From: JBBQFC01 sp038321615
Lineage (GTDB): Bacteria; Bacteroidota; Bacteroidia; Flavobacteriales_D; Cryomorphaceae
Length of the DNA stretch: 64,000 nucleotides
Direction: 5' to 3'
Assembly: GCA_038321615.1 (NCBI GenBank)
Contig: JBBQFC010000002.1
Coordinates: forward strand, 52,205 to 116,204
The notes below the pieces were generated by a model that worked only from the letters and a program-made list of their open reading frames with translations, made no database searches and had not been told where the DNA came from. Position 1 is the stretch's first letter. Every line of letters begins with the position of its first letter. The position numbers were made by a program, and so were the translations under genes. Shown here in pieces: positions 1 through 8,228 of this stretch.

Positions 1-850
1 TAAACGATATACCGGTTACTATGCGGTCGTATGATTCATATCCCTCGGCACGAGACCAGTTCACATCGGCTCTTTCCGGATTTTCGCGCCAGGTGATTTC
101 GTTTATGGAACTGGGAATATATGCCTTTAAACGAGTCAGGTTAGTGAAAAAACGCACTTCATTTTTTTCATTCAAACGATGGTCGGCCTTGAAAGTCAAC
201 GATTGCCTATCGTATTTGCTGTTCGCACGAAATCCGTCGCTCTGCAAGTTGTTGTAAGCTACCAGAAAGGAAGTGTTTTTAAGTTTAAGGCTTCCATTTA
301 CCGTTGATTTGCGCAAACCAAAACTCCCGACGGTAGCACCCATTGCAATACGACTCTCTTCCGGTTCGACTAGAAAGAGATGAATGACTCCGCCAAGACC
401 TGACCCGTAAATGCTCGATACCGGGCCTTTGATCAATTCCACCGATTCGATTACATTCATGTCAATGTCTTCAATTACTGTGGAGCCATTGGCAAAAGAA
501 ATTGGTATGCCATCGAGGTAGGCCTTCACCCGATCTGTGCCATATTGAGATCGCGCTCCCATTCCGCGAATAGTGATGCGGTTGGTATTTAATGCGCCTT
601 GCTGCATATATACGCCCGGCAATTGATTGAGAATTGGGGTGAGAATGGTTTGGTCGCCTTGGGTGAGCTGAATTCGATCTAAAATATTTATCGCCGCTGG
701 AATGTTTCTCAAGGTGTCGCGCATTGGTGTACCCCGAACCACTACTTCTGCAATGTGCCTGATGGTGTCTCGGTTTTCAGATTCCTGCGCCCGCGCCCCA
801 ATACCAAGTACGATAGCGATAAAAATCGGTCCATATTTTACCGAAGGCAT
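1..850 (-). CDS. TonB-dependent outer-membrane receptor, N-terminal part (cut by window edge)
   Basis: Reading leftward from an ATG at 848-850, the frame stays open to base 1, giving about 283 residues without a stop. Residues 1-21 form a signal peptide ending in ARA before Gln22. A TonB plug domain follows at roughly 35-165, with 'ILNQLPGVYMQQG', 'ITIRGMGARSQYG', 'AYLDGIPIS' and 'IKGPVSSIYGSGLGG'. The rest is the first beta strands of the barrel. Such receptors import bulky ligands across the outer membrane using TonB energy; the ligand cannot be told from this part. The start lies 2 bases after the stop of the sugar dehydrogenase, so the two are probably co-transcribed and translationally coupled. 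There is no carboxypeptidase-like domain before the plug. Confidence 0.9.
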   Translation of the reverse strand, partial: MPSVKYGPIFIAIVLGIGARAQESENRDTIRHIAEVVVRGTPMRDTLRNIPAAINILDRIQLTQGDQTILTPILNQLPGVYMQQGALNTNRITIRGMGARSQYGTDRVKAYLDGIPISFANGSTVIEDIDMNVIESVELIKGPVSSIYGSGLGGVIHLFLVEPEESRIAMGATVGSFGLRKSTVNGSLKLKNTSFLVAYNNLQSDGFRANSKYDRQSLTFKADHRLNEKNEVRFFTNLTRLKAYIPSSINEITWRENPERADVNWSRAEGYESYDRIVTGISF

Positions 851-852
851 TA

Positions 853-2136
853 TTAACGGGCAGAAACCTGCCACACAATTCCGCTGTCGTCATCGAGAAC
901 CAGGAGCGAACCATCTGGCATCTCTGTCACGCCTACAGGTCGTCCGAAAACTTTGCTTCCATCACCATCGGCTATAAAGCCCGTGAGAAAATCTTGGGGT
1001 GGCTGTGGCTTTCCATTTTCGAATGGTACGAAGACCACCTTGTATCCAGAAAAGTTCGACCTGTTCCATGAACCGTGCTGGCCGACGAAAGCGCCGTTCT
1101 TGTATCGTTCAGGAAAGGAATCTCCCGTGTAGAATGCCAAGCCGAGCGATGCGGTATGGCTGCCCAATGGTACGTCGGGAACCAAGGCCTTTTTCACCGA
1201 GTCGTCATTAGGGCTATCACTCCACCGCGGGTCTTTGATTTGACCGAAGTAGGAATATGGCCAACCATAAAATCCACCCTGTTTTACGCTGGTGAGATAA
1301 TCCGGTACGAGGTTGTCGCCCAGTTTGTCGCGCTCATTTACAGCGGTCCACAATTCGCCGTTGGCCGGGTTCCAATCCATGCCTACCGGATTGCGAAGAC
1401 CGGAAGCATAAATTTTCTCACCGCTTCCATCGGGGTTTATCTCCAGAATACACGCCCTGCGCAGCTCTTCTTCGATTCCATGCTCGCCCACATTGCTGGC
1501 CGAACCTACGGAAATATAAATTTTTGATCCGTCCGCATTTTGCAGCAGATTACGGGTCCAATGATTGTTGTAACCACCTGCCGGTAAATCGAGAATTTTC
1601 TCACCACCACCTTCTAGTTTCTCCTGCCCTGGCGTATAAGCCCATCTATAAAGCCCATCGGTATTGGCCACATAGAAATATCCTTTCAATATGAGCATTC
1701 CAAAAGGACAATTGAGGCCTTCGGCAAAAACGACTTGTGTCTCTGGTTTACCATCACCGTCGATGTCGCGAAGCATCGTTATCTGGTTGGCACTAAAGCG
1801 AGTATTCGATTCCGCCACAAATACATCGTTGTTCGGCCCCACATAGGCCCATCGTGGGTGTTTCAGCTCTTCTGTAAATCGGGTGACAGTAAACCCTTCC
1901 GGGGCTCTTGGCGTCTGACCATCCTTCCAACCCTGAATATTGCTCAATTTTACTTGAGATTTTTCAGCGTATGGCGAAGGAAGTGTGAGTGCTCCAATAG
2001 CGGTTTGAACGGTGGTTTCTTTGTCGTATGCTGCACTCGCTTCTGGCAATTTGGTTTGTGCATTGCAGCCCGTGAAAATTACCGACATGATGTAAATCAT
2101 TGATATGCTGAGCGCTTCTTTGGTGCGAAATTTCAT
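853..2136 (-). CDS. PQQ-dependent sugar (sorbosone-type) dehydrogenase, lipoprotein
   Basis: 427 residues. Residues 1-23 are a lipoprotein signal peptide with lipobox 'FTGC' (Cys24), so the protein should be membrane-anchored outside the cytoplasm. The remainder is a six-bladed beta-propeller of the soluble glucose/sorbosone dehydrogenase family. Blade motifs include 'RWAYVGPNNDVFVAES', 'YASGLRNPVGMDWNP', 'GQHGSWNRSNFSGYKV' and 'GRPVGVTEMPDGSLLVLD'. The family oxidises aldoses with pyrroloquinoline quinone; the actual substrate and cofactor here are unproven. The stop is 2 bases before the TonB receptor, suggesting that ligand uptake and extracytoplasmic oxidation belong to one unit (inference). 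The ATG at 2134-2136 is the only start that keeps the signal peptide. Confidence 0.88.
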   Translation of the reverse strand: MKFRTKEALSISMIYIMSVIFTGCNAQTKLPEASAAYDKETTVQTAIGALTLPSPYAEKSQVKLSNIQGWKDGQTPRAPEGFTVTRFTEELKHPRWAYVGPNNDVFVAESNTRFSANQITMLRDIDGDGKPETQVVFAEGLNCPFGMLILKGYFYVANTDGLYRWAYTPGQEKLEGGGEKILDLPAGGYNNHWTRNLLQNADGSKIYISVGSASNVGEHGIEEELRRACILEINPDGSGEKIYASGLRNPVGMDWNPANGELWTAVNERDKLGDNLVPDYLTSVKQGGFYGWPYSYFGQIKDPRWSDSPNDDSVKKALVPDVPLGSHTASLGLAFYTGDSFPERYKNGAFVGQHGSWNRSNFSGYKVVFVPFENGKPQPPQDFLTGFIADGDGSKVFGRPVGVTEMPDGSLLVLDDDSGIVWQVSAR

Positions 2137-2358
2137 TGATTAAGTTTTTACAGACAGTTTTGAGGCAGCCGATTAGGGTCAACAAAGGTGGGAAACTTCT
2201 ACGCCACTTTTTTCGGAATGCCTTGGATGTGCTTTTTTAGAGCCTAGCTTAAGGTTGTCGCACTTAAAGGAAATTGGGTCGTTTCGGGACGTGCGGCACG
2301 CGCGTACTTTTTTCGTCTTTCTTGGGCTATCAACGTGAGCAAAATTGTTCGCTTTGTC

Positions 2359-2366
2359 TATTTTCG
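2359..2366 (+). promoter_or_regulatory. Candidate -7 element TATTTTCG before the DinB-like gene
   Basis: TATTTTCG matches the Bacteroidota -7 consensus TAnnTTTG at seven of eight positions. It lies 29 bases before the ATG at 2396. No clear -33 TTTG box is visible at the expected spacing, so this is suggestive only. Confidence 0.3.
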
Positions 2367-2395
2367 CCTTCGCAAGTTAATCCACCTTTTGTCGT

Positions 2396-2926
2396 ATGCC
2401 TATTTTCCTTTCTGCTCCCGAAGCCAATGAACACGCCCCCTACATGTCCAATTATATTCGCCATGTTAAGCCCGGATCGATTGAGGTGGTATTGAAAGCC
2501 GATCAGGATCAAGTCGCCCGGTTATTCGCATCCATCGGCGCCGAAAAAGCTGAATACGCTTACGCGCCGGGTAAGTGGACGGTGAAGCAAACCATCATTC
2601 ACTGTATGGATACCGAGCGAATTTTTGCTTGCCGGGCGCTGATGCTTGCTCGGGGTGATCAAGGCAAATTACCTGGCTATGACCACGAAGCTTACGCGGC
2701 AAAAACACTACATGACATGAGATCGCTTAGCGAATTGCAAGCGGAATGGGAAATGTTGCGTCAATTGAATCTGACGTTATTCCAGAGTTTCAATGCCGCT
2801 GACATGACAAACATCGGGAATGCCAATGCCAATCCGCTCTCCCCCCGAGCTATAGCCTTTATTATTTCAGGACACACGCTCCATCACATGGAGGTACTCC
2901 GGGAAAAATATGGTCTGGAATTTTAA
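2396..2926 (+). CDS. DinB-family (four-helix, metal-dependent) protein
   Basis: 176 residues of the DinB/YfiT-like superfamily of four-helix bundles. The expected metal-binding histidine triad is visible: His69 in 'TIIHCMDTER' and His160/His164 in 'GHTLHHMEVL'. The N-terminal 'EHAPYMSNYIRHV' is the usual beginning of this family, which supports the ATG at 2396 over the in-frame ATG at 2444. Family members include thiol-S-transferases and many uncharacterised proteins; no substrate can be assigned. The gene stands alone and its 3' end overlaps by 4 bases the convergently transcribed nfu gene. Confidence 0.88.
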   Translation: MPIFLSAPEANEHAPYMSNYIRHVKPGSIEVVLKADQDQVARLFASIGAEKAEYAYAPGKWTVKQTIIHCMDTERIFACRALMLARGDQGKLPGYDHEAYAAKTLHDMRSLSELQAEWEMLRQLNLTLFQSFNAADMTNIGNANANPLSPRAIAFIISGHTLHHMEVLREKYGLEF

Positions 2927-3525
2927 ACCGATTCGGCTACCACTTCCTTTACCACTGGAAGCTCAGCCACCAACAGATTCTGAATTCCATCTTTTAAAGT
3001 AACCACGGATGACGGACAACCCGCGCAAGAGCCCCGAAGCTGAACCGTAACCACGCCATCCTTGAAAGAGACAAAATCAATAGCACCTCCGTCGCTTTCC
3101 ACCGCTGGTTTCACATATTGATCGAGTAGTGTAATAATTATTTCGTCATATTCGCTCGGCTCTACAGGTGCTTTCGGAGTGCTGTTAGGGTCCAGGCTTT
3201 CTGCCGATGTGGAAATTTCGGGCGCGGCTTCCACGGCTTTTTCGTTTTTAAGTAGGTGTTCACGGATAAATTCGCGGAGCTCGAATGTTATTAAATCCCA
3301 ACTGAGATCGGCAATCTTTGTGAGGGTCACATAGTTATTTGAAATAAAAACACTCTTTACGAAAGGGAAGTTGAATAGCTCCTGCGCCAACGTGGAGCTG
3401 CCTTTTGCTGCCTGAGCGGTGTGGTATTCTACCGGATCAATTCCATCAAAAATACGGCGATCGGCTACAAATTTCATGGTGTTTGGATTGGGAGTCAACT
3501 CAGCGTATAATGTAGTAGGATGCAT
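2923..3525 (-). CDS. Nfu/NifU-type iron-sulfur cluster carrier
   Basis: 200 residues from the ATG at 3523-3525; the open frame extends upstream, but the Nfu N-terminal domain begins exactly here with 'LYAELTPNPNTMKFV'. Residues about 1-95 are the Nfu N-terminal domain. A charged linker follows, then a C-terminal NifU domain with 'SDGGAIDFVSF' and the CxxC pair Cys167/Cys170 in 'GSCAGCPSS'. Two such subunits bind a [4Fe-4S] cluster and pass it to apo-enzymes in the cytoplasm. The length is normal for Bacteroidota Nfu proteins. It is divergent from the HYC_CC_PP gene and shares a compact promoter region with it. Confidence 0.92.
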   Translation of the reverse strand: MHPTTLYAELTPNPNTMKFVADRRIFDGIDPVEYHTAQAAKGSSTLAQELFNFPFVKSVFISNNYVTLTKIADLSWDLITFELREFIREHLLKNEKAVEAAPEISTSAESLDPNSTPKAPVEPSEYDEIIITLLDQYVKPAVESDGGAIDFVSFKDGVVTVQLRGSCAGCPSSVVTLKDGIQNLLVAELPVVKEVVAESV

Positions 3526-3542
3526 GGCGGTCGGATTATTTT

Positions 3543-3558
3543 TATCTTTGCAAAGGTA
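3543..3558. promoter_or_regulatory. Two abutting, opposed -7 elements between nfu and the HYC_CC_PP gene
   Basis: TATCTTTG (3543-3550, + strand) and TACCTTTG (3551-3558, - strand) both match the Bacteroidota -7 consensus TAnnTTTG exactly. They meet head to head as the near-palindrome TATCTTTGCAAAGGTA. The + element is 43 bases before the ATG at 3594, and the - element is 25 bases before the nfu ATG at 3525. Neither has an obvious -33 TTTG. RNA polymerase could not occupy both sites at once, so the genes may exclude each other (inference). Confidence 0.45.
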
Positions 3559-3593
3559 CAATGCAATAAGCACTTTGTTTGTCGGCAATAATA

Positions 3594-3998
3594 ATGGAAA
3601 TCACAGCTTTTAAAAGATGGTCAATAATCGTTCTCGCGTTTGCGATGATCGTGCAATGCAAGTCTGTGAGTGCTACTATTATGACTTGTCATTCCAGCGG
3701 AAAGCAGATGCTTACCTTAGGGGTTTTCGATGCGTGTTGTGCATCTGAAAAACCTATAGCCGCTGCTACTTTTCAAGGTCGCTGCTGTGATTATTCCCAG
3801 CAAGCGCAGCTTTTTTCGGCGGCTTCGCAAACCGTAGATGGAATTAAAATCGTTGCTCCGGTCATTCATTTCTTCCGCAGTGGGGTTGATTTCTTCAAAT
3901 TCCCTAAGCTTTTCGATCATGCTGTAAAATTTTTCGATCGGACTCCGCCCTTACCCCGCCCTAATTTTTTCTCCCTTATTTGCCGGTTCAATTTGTGA
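3594..3998 (+). CDS. HYC_CC_PP family small secreted/membrane protein
   Basis: 134 residues from the ATG at 3594; an upstream in-frame TTG at 3579 is less likely. A hydrophobic N-terminal segment (about 10-29) is followed by the family landmarks: Cys32-His33 ('TCHSSG'), Cys48-Cys49, Cys64-Cys65 followed by Asp-Tyr, and 'TPPLPRP' near the C-terminus. HYC_CC_PP proteins are short, uncharacterised Bacteroidota proteins usually encoded beside a TonB receptor and a heavy-metal-associated protein, exactly the arrangement here. The paired cysteines and histidines suggest metal handling outside the cytoplasm, but no biochemical role is established. The next gene starts 50 bases downstream. Confidence 0.75.
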   Translation: MEITAFKRWSIIVLAFAMIVQCKSVSATIMTCHSSGKQMLTLGVFDACCASEKPIAAATFQGRCCDYSQQAQLFSAASQTVDGIKIVAPVIHFFRSGVDFFKFPKLFDHAVKFFDRTPPLPRPNFFSLICRFNL

Positions 3999-4048
3999 TG
4001 ATCGTGATTTACCTCAGGTAATTATCACGTTTCTAATCATCGCAAATT

Positions 4049-6265
4049 ATGTACAAAAAGCTTTTATTCTTCGCCTTTATGGCGATACCTTTTCTCACCT
4101 CCGCCCAATTTGTCGAAGGCACAGTGACCGATTCTTCCACCGGCGAATCTTTAATTGGCGCCAATATTTTCTGGTCAGGAACTTCTATGGGAGTTGTTGC
4201 CGACACCAACGGCCGCTTCCGTTTGGAAATTCCGCAGCCTTATCCCCAACGGCTGATCATACGCATGGTAGGCTATGCCGCCGACACCTTAATCATTGCC
4301 GCTCCGAATACAAATTTAGCGATAAGGCTATATCCAAGCCTGGAGCTCAATACCGTTCAGGTGGAAGGAGATCGGGGCGTTTTTTCTATGTCGGCTGCTA
4401 ATCGGCTTAATACCGAGTCGATCAATCGCGGCATTTTGCGGAAAGCGGCCTGCTGTAACCTCTCGGAAAGTTTCGAAACGTCCGCAACCGTCGATGTAGT
4501 TTTAAGCGATGCTATAACCGGAACACGCCGTATTCAAATGCTTGGACTGGAAGGGATTTATGTCCAAAATCTTTTTCAATCGGTTCCTTTTTCGAGGGGT
4601 TTGTCCAATGTATTGGGTTTCGACCAAATACCAGGGCCGTGGATCAATAGCATTGACCTTACGAAGGGAATTGGTGCAGCAGCCTTGGGATACGAAACGA
4701 TGACAGGGCAAATCAATCTCGCTTTTCTCGATGCTTCGGAAGGAGAATCCTTGCACCTCGATGCATTTGGCTCGAATCAATCGCGATTTGAAGGCAATGC
4801 TATTTATGCCCTGCCGATCAATGAAAAGTGGTCGAATGTCCTGTTTGTCAATGGATTTATTCAACAAATGCGACTCGATATGAACGATGATGGGTTTCTG
4901 GATATGCCCCTCCGTGAGGGCTTTAATTTTATGGACCAGTTAAGATACAAAGGACTTGACCTCACCGCAAATCTGGCTCTGCGCTATGGCGAAGAAGAGC
5001 GTATTTCTGGTCAGGAAAATTATAATTATGGCGACGACTTTGGAACCTTGAATGCTTACGGCTTTGGATTGGAAATGCAGCAATACGAAGCGATTGCCGA
5101 CGTAGAATACGTCCCGCCACAGCTTGATAAAACCTTCCTTCGCGGAAAGGCATCCTTCAATCGCACGGAGCTTCAATCCTTTTTTGGTAATACAAATTAC
5201 ATTGGGGTTGAAAATTCTTACAGACTTGGGATAGAAGGGGAGAAGCATATCGGTGAATTTGACGATCATTCGCTCACTGTTGGAATCGATTATTTCGCCG
5301 ATCAATTTGAAGAAGCTTTGGCAGACTCCGCTTTTTCCCGAAACGAATCGGTGCCAGGTATTTATGCCCAATACGCATATCTGCGCCCCCGTTTTGACGC
5401 AATGATCGGGCTGCGCAGCGATTTTCATAATCTGTATGGCACGCAAATAAGCCCACGTTTGCACCTGAAGTATAATTTAAAACCGCTTACTGTAGTTCGC
5501 GGCGTTGCCGGACGTGGTTTCCGCGCCCCTAATATGATTGCCGATCAATTTGGGTATTTCGCAAGCGCTCGCCGTACAAATGTGCTCGAAACTCCGGATG
5601 CCGAAATTTCCTGGAATATGGGAGCTTCCTTTCTTCATAAGTTTAACCTCTGGAAAGGAAAAGAAGCCACATGGAACGTGGACTATTATTTCACGACGTT
5701 CGAAAATCAATGGATCGCCGACCGTGATTTTGACACCCGGCAATTGATTTTTTACAACCTACGTGGCAATTCGACAGCACATAGCGTCCAAACCGATTTC
5801 CAATCAGAGCTATGGGCGGGGTTCGGATTTAAAGCATCTTATAAATATCAATTCGTGGAGGTAGATTATTTGTCGGGTTCCCTCGAGAAGCCGCTTATTC
5901 CAAATCACCGCGCCTTGTTGAACCTTGGTTACACTTCTCCGACGGGTCGATGGTTCCTTGATTTTACGGGCAACTATTACGGGAGCTCCCGCTTGCCCGA
6001 TACAAGCACGAACCCAGAACAATTCCGCTTGGCGCAGCGTGCGGACTCCTATTTCCTTTTCAACACTCAAGCCACTTTCGTGATAAAAGATTTGGAACTG
6101 TACGTAGGTTCGGAAAATTTAGCGAATTTTATCCAGGATAACGCCATTATCGATGCCCAAAATCCTTTCGGCTCGAATTTTGACGCTACTATGATTTACG
6201 CACCTTTGAATGGCCGCACGATTTATGCGGGCCTTCGATACAACCTTAAAATAAAGAAAAAATGA
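4049..6265 (+). CDS. TonB-dependent receptor of the HYC/HMA metal module
   Basis: 738 residues. Signal peptide 1-19 ('FLTSA' before Gln20), a carboxypeptidase-like regulatory domain at about 22-97 ('GTVTDSSTGESLIGANI'), a plug domain at about 115-230 and a beta-barrel to the end. The plug starts with 'RKAACCNLSESFET' (adjacent Cys135/Cys136) and 'RIQMLGLEGIYVQNL', typical of the receptor subclass found with HYC_CC_PP and HMA proteins. 'VVRGVAGRGFRAPN' is the usual barrel motif. Its ligand is probably a metal, perhaps copper, judged only from its neighbours and the paired cysteines. Its TGA overlaps the ATG of the HMA gene (ATGA), so the two are translationally coupled. Confidence 0.92.
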   Translation: MYKKLLFFAFMAIPFLTSAQFVEGTVTDSSTGESLIGANIFWSGTSMGVVADTNGRFRLEIPQPYPQRLIIRMVGYAADTLIIAAPNTNLAIRLYPSLELNTVQVEGDRGVFSMSAANRLNTESINRGILRKAACCNLSESFETSATVDVVLSDAITGTRRIQMLGLEGIYVQNLFQSVPFSRGLSNVLGFDQIPGPWINSIDLTKGIGAAALGYETMTGQINLAFLDASEGESLHLDAFGSNQSRFEGNAIYALPINEKWSNVLFVNGFIQQMRLDMNDDGFLDMPLREGFNFMDQLRYKGLDLTANLALRYGEEERISGQENYNYGDDFGTLNAYGFGLEMQQYEAIADVEYVPPQLDKTFLRGKASFNRTELQSFFGNTNYIGVENSYRLGIEGEKHIGEFDDHSLTVGIDYFADQFEEALADSAFSRNESVPGIYAQYAYLRPRFDAMIGLRSDFHNLYGTQISPRLHLKYNLKPLTVVRGVAGRGFRAPNMIADQFGYFASARRTNVLETPDAEISWNMGASFLHKFNLWKGKEATWNVDYYFTTFENQWIADRDFDTRQLIFYNLRGNSTAHSVQTDFQSELWAGFGFKASYKYQFVEVDYLSGSLEKPLIPNHRALLNLGYTSPTGRWFLDFTGNYYGSSRLPDTSTNPEQFRLAQRADSYFLFNTQATFVIKDLELYVGSENLANFIQDNAIIDAQNPFGSNFDATMIYAPLNGRTIYAGLRYNLKIKKK

Positions 6266-6603
6266 AAACAGCAGCAATGATTTTAGTACTCGCTTTCACA
6301 GCGACTTTTGCCTCAGCGCAGGAAAGCACTCCAGGCGAACTATTAGTAAGTAGCAGCGTGGTCTGCGACATGTGTAAAAACACTATCGAACAGGGAATGG
6401 CTTATACCAAAGGGATAAAGTCGACCAAAGTAAATGTGAAAGAGAATCAAATCTTGGTAAAGTACAACCCCGAAAAGCTTACGGAACAAGAAGTGAAGGA
6501 AGCTATTACCGCTTTGGGTTATGTAGCCGGCGACATGAAGCCCACCAAGGCAGCTTACGACAAGCTGCACGGTTGTTGCAAGGCGGGGGGCGTTTGTGAC
6601 TAA
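6262..6603 (+). CDS. Exported heavy-metal-associated (HMA) domain protein
   Basis: 113 residues. Signal peptide 1-19 ('TFASA' before Gln20), then one HMA ferredoxin-like domain at about 26-95 with the metal-binding CxxC at Cys35/Cys38 in 'VVCDMCKNTI'. The C-terminus adds a His/Cys cluster (His103, Cys105, Cys106, Cys112) that could form a second metal site. HMA proteins bind Cu(I) or similar soft metals and hand them on; a periplasmic form beside a TonB receptor suggests a metal relay (inference). It starts inside the receptor stop codon, and its last 8 bases overlap the GTG start of the carbonic anhydrase gene. Confidence 0.9.
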   Translation: MKTAAMILVLAFTATFASAQESTPGELLVSSSVVCDMCKNTIEQGMAYTKGIKSTKVNVKENQILVKYNPEKLTEQEVKEAITALGYVAGDMKPTKAAYDKLHGCCKAGGVCD

Positions 6604-7114
6604 GCCCGTCGTTCACGGCTTAGAAGGCAAGGAGCCCATTATTGGATTGAACACGTGGATAGCGCCCGGTGCGGTTGTAGTTGGCGAAGTGTATCTGGGC
6701 GCCAATTGTAGTATTTGGTACCACGCCGTACTTCGCGCCGACGTCGCACCGATTCGCATCGGCGATGACACCAACATTCAGGATGGAGCAATGGTACATG
6801 CCACCAGGGATAAAAGCGCCACGGTAATTGGCAATCGCGTTACAGTGGGTCATAGAGCGATTATTCATGGCTGCACCATCGAAGACGAAGTCCTGATTGG
6901 AATGGGTGCTATCGTGCTCGACAATGCCTATATAGAATCTGGAGCAATTGTAGCCGCCGGCGCGGTTATTTTGGAAAACACACGCGTTTTAGCAGGAACC
7001 ATTTGGGCGGGAATTCCGGCGAGACAAGTGAAAATGCTAGATAGCGCACTTTCCCGCGAGCGGATGCGCGAAATGTCGGCGAGCTACGTGGGATATAAGG
7101 AGTTGTATAGATGA
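6596..7114 (+). CDS. Gamma-class carbonic anhydrase-like hexapeptide protein
   Basis: 172 residues of left-handed beta-helix built from hexapeptide repeats. The metal-ligand histidines of the gamma-carbonic anhydrase family are in place: His68 ('GAMVHATRD'), His86 and His91 ('VGHRAIIHG'). Members bind Zn or Fe and hydrate CO2, although many bacterial homologues (YrdA/PaaY type) show little measured activity. The start must be the GTG at 6596, since no ATG precedes the conserved 'WIAPGAVVVGEV'. It overlaps the HMA gene by 8 bases, so expression is tied to the metal module, although the family is usually a housekeeping one. Confidence 0.9.
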   Translation: MTKPVVHGLEGKEPIIGLNTWIAPGAVVVGEVYLGANCSIWYHAVLRADVAPIRIGDDTNIQDGAMVHATRDKSATVIGNRVTVGHRAIIHGCTIEDEVLIGMGAIVLDNAYIESGAIVAAGAVILENTRVLAGTIWAGIPARQVKMLDSALSRERMREMSASYVGYKELYR

Positions 7115-7322
7115 ATGTTCGCCCGTATTGGTTAGAACTAGCTCTTCGTTGGGTATTCACTCTGCGATTGTCTAGGGATCACCATCAACGTTTCGTTGGT
7201 CATGAGGCCTGCGATTAACATTGCCCCATTGAAAATGAGCTGCGCTTAACCTGAATAATTTGCGAAATAACCGTACGGTAAATGCCCTGCGGAGCGCGGA
7301 ATTGCGTAAAAAATTTGAAGTC

Positions 7323-8132
7323 TTAATCCCATAAATTCTTCCGCTCAAGCTTTATCTTTTTACCGAAAAAGATGGCTGTGCTTTCAGCAAAAGATGCCGT
7401 GAGATCGCTCACATAAAAGCGGTGGCTAGCTCTACCTTGGGTATTGAGAATACCTCGCCTTTCCAAAATATGGTGGGTATGGCGAGCCACGATTTCGGTG
7501 GAGTCAATCACTTCGACACTGTTCTTGTAAAATCGCTCCACTTCCTTCCGGATAAGGGGAAAGTGGGTGCAGCCCAATATCAAACCATCGAGTTCTTTGA
7601 GATTTGGTTTCGACAAATAGGAGTCTATAATGGCCTGCGAGATATTATTGCTGAAAAACCCTTCTTCCACCATGCCGACCAAAAGGGGAGTAGCCAACAT
7701 AGTAACTTGTAGCGCTGGATTTTCCTTAGCGATCCGCTTGGCGTAAGAGCGACTGTTGACCGTGGCTTTGGTGGCAATCACCCCGATTTTTCCTTTCTTG
7801 AAATGCTCGGCCACGTGGGATACCGTTGGGTCGATGACATTAATTACTGGAATAATTTTTCCGGCAACTTGCCTCACGCTCGCGGCGGCTATTGCCGAAG
7901 CAGTGTTGCAAGCTATTACAATCGCTTTGCAATTTTGATCGATAAGAAATCGAGCGATGCCCGTCGAAAAAGATCGGATGGCTTCTGGCGATTTTTCACC
8001 ATAAGGCAAGTGAGCGGTATCGCCGAAATATACAATGTCTTCATGGGGCATGGCTCGCGCTATGGCCGCCGCAACCGTAAGGCCACCTATTCCAGAATCG
8101 AAAATACCTATGGGTCTTTTATCGCCGCTCAT
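7323..8132 (-). CDS. murI: Glutamate racemase
   Basis: 269 residues. Converts L- to D-glutamate for peptidoglycan in the cytoplasm. The N-terminal 'IGIFDSGIGGLTV' contains the conserved Asp12-Ser13. The two catalytic cysteines are Cys75 ('VIACNTASA') and Cys188 ('ILGCTHFPLI'). Length and both acid/base cysteines are normal, so the enzyme should be active. It lies downstream of the ompH genes on the same strand, but a strong terminator at 8174-8200 separates them, so it probably has its own promoter. It is convergent with the carbonic anhydrase gene across about 200 bases in which nothing else was recognised. Confidence 0.96.
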   Translation of the reverse strand: MSGDKRPIGIFDSGIGGLTVAAAIARAMPHEDIVYFGDTAHLPYGEKSPEAIRSFSTGIARFLIDQNCKAIVIACNTASAIAAASVRQVAGKIIPVINVIDPTVSHVAEHFKKGKIGVIATKATVNSRSYAKRIAKENPALQVTMLATPLLVGMVEEGFFSNNISQAIIDSYLSKPNLKELDGLILGCTHFPLIRKEVERFYKNSVEVIDSTEIVARHTHHILERRGILNTQGRASHRFYVSDLTASFAESTAIFFGKKIKLERKNLWD

Positions 8133-8173
8133 TTCTTATGGCATCGAAGATACGTTTCGCAGGATTTTTCCGA

Positions 8174-8200
8174 TAAAAAAAACACCCCAAATTGGGGTGC
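8174..8200 (-). terminator. Rho-independent terminator after the ompH genes
   Basis: On the minus strand the stem GCACCCC / GGGGTG(T), with an AATTT loop, is followed by a run of seven T. It sits just after the stop of the first ompH-like gene (8229) and before murI. It marks the end of the envelope operon that contains uppS, bamA and the two ompH genes. Confidence 0.8.
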
Positions 8201-8228
8201 TTCATCGATTTTTTCGCTATGGCTAAAC

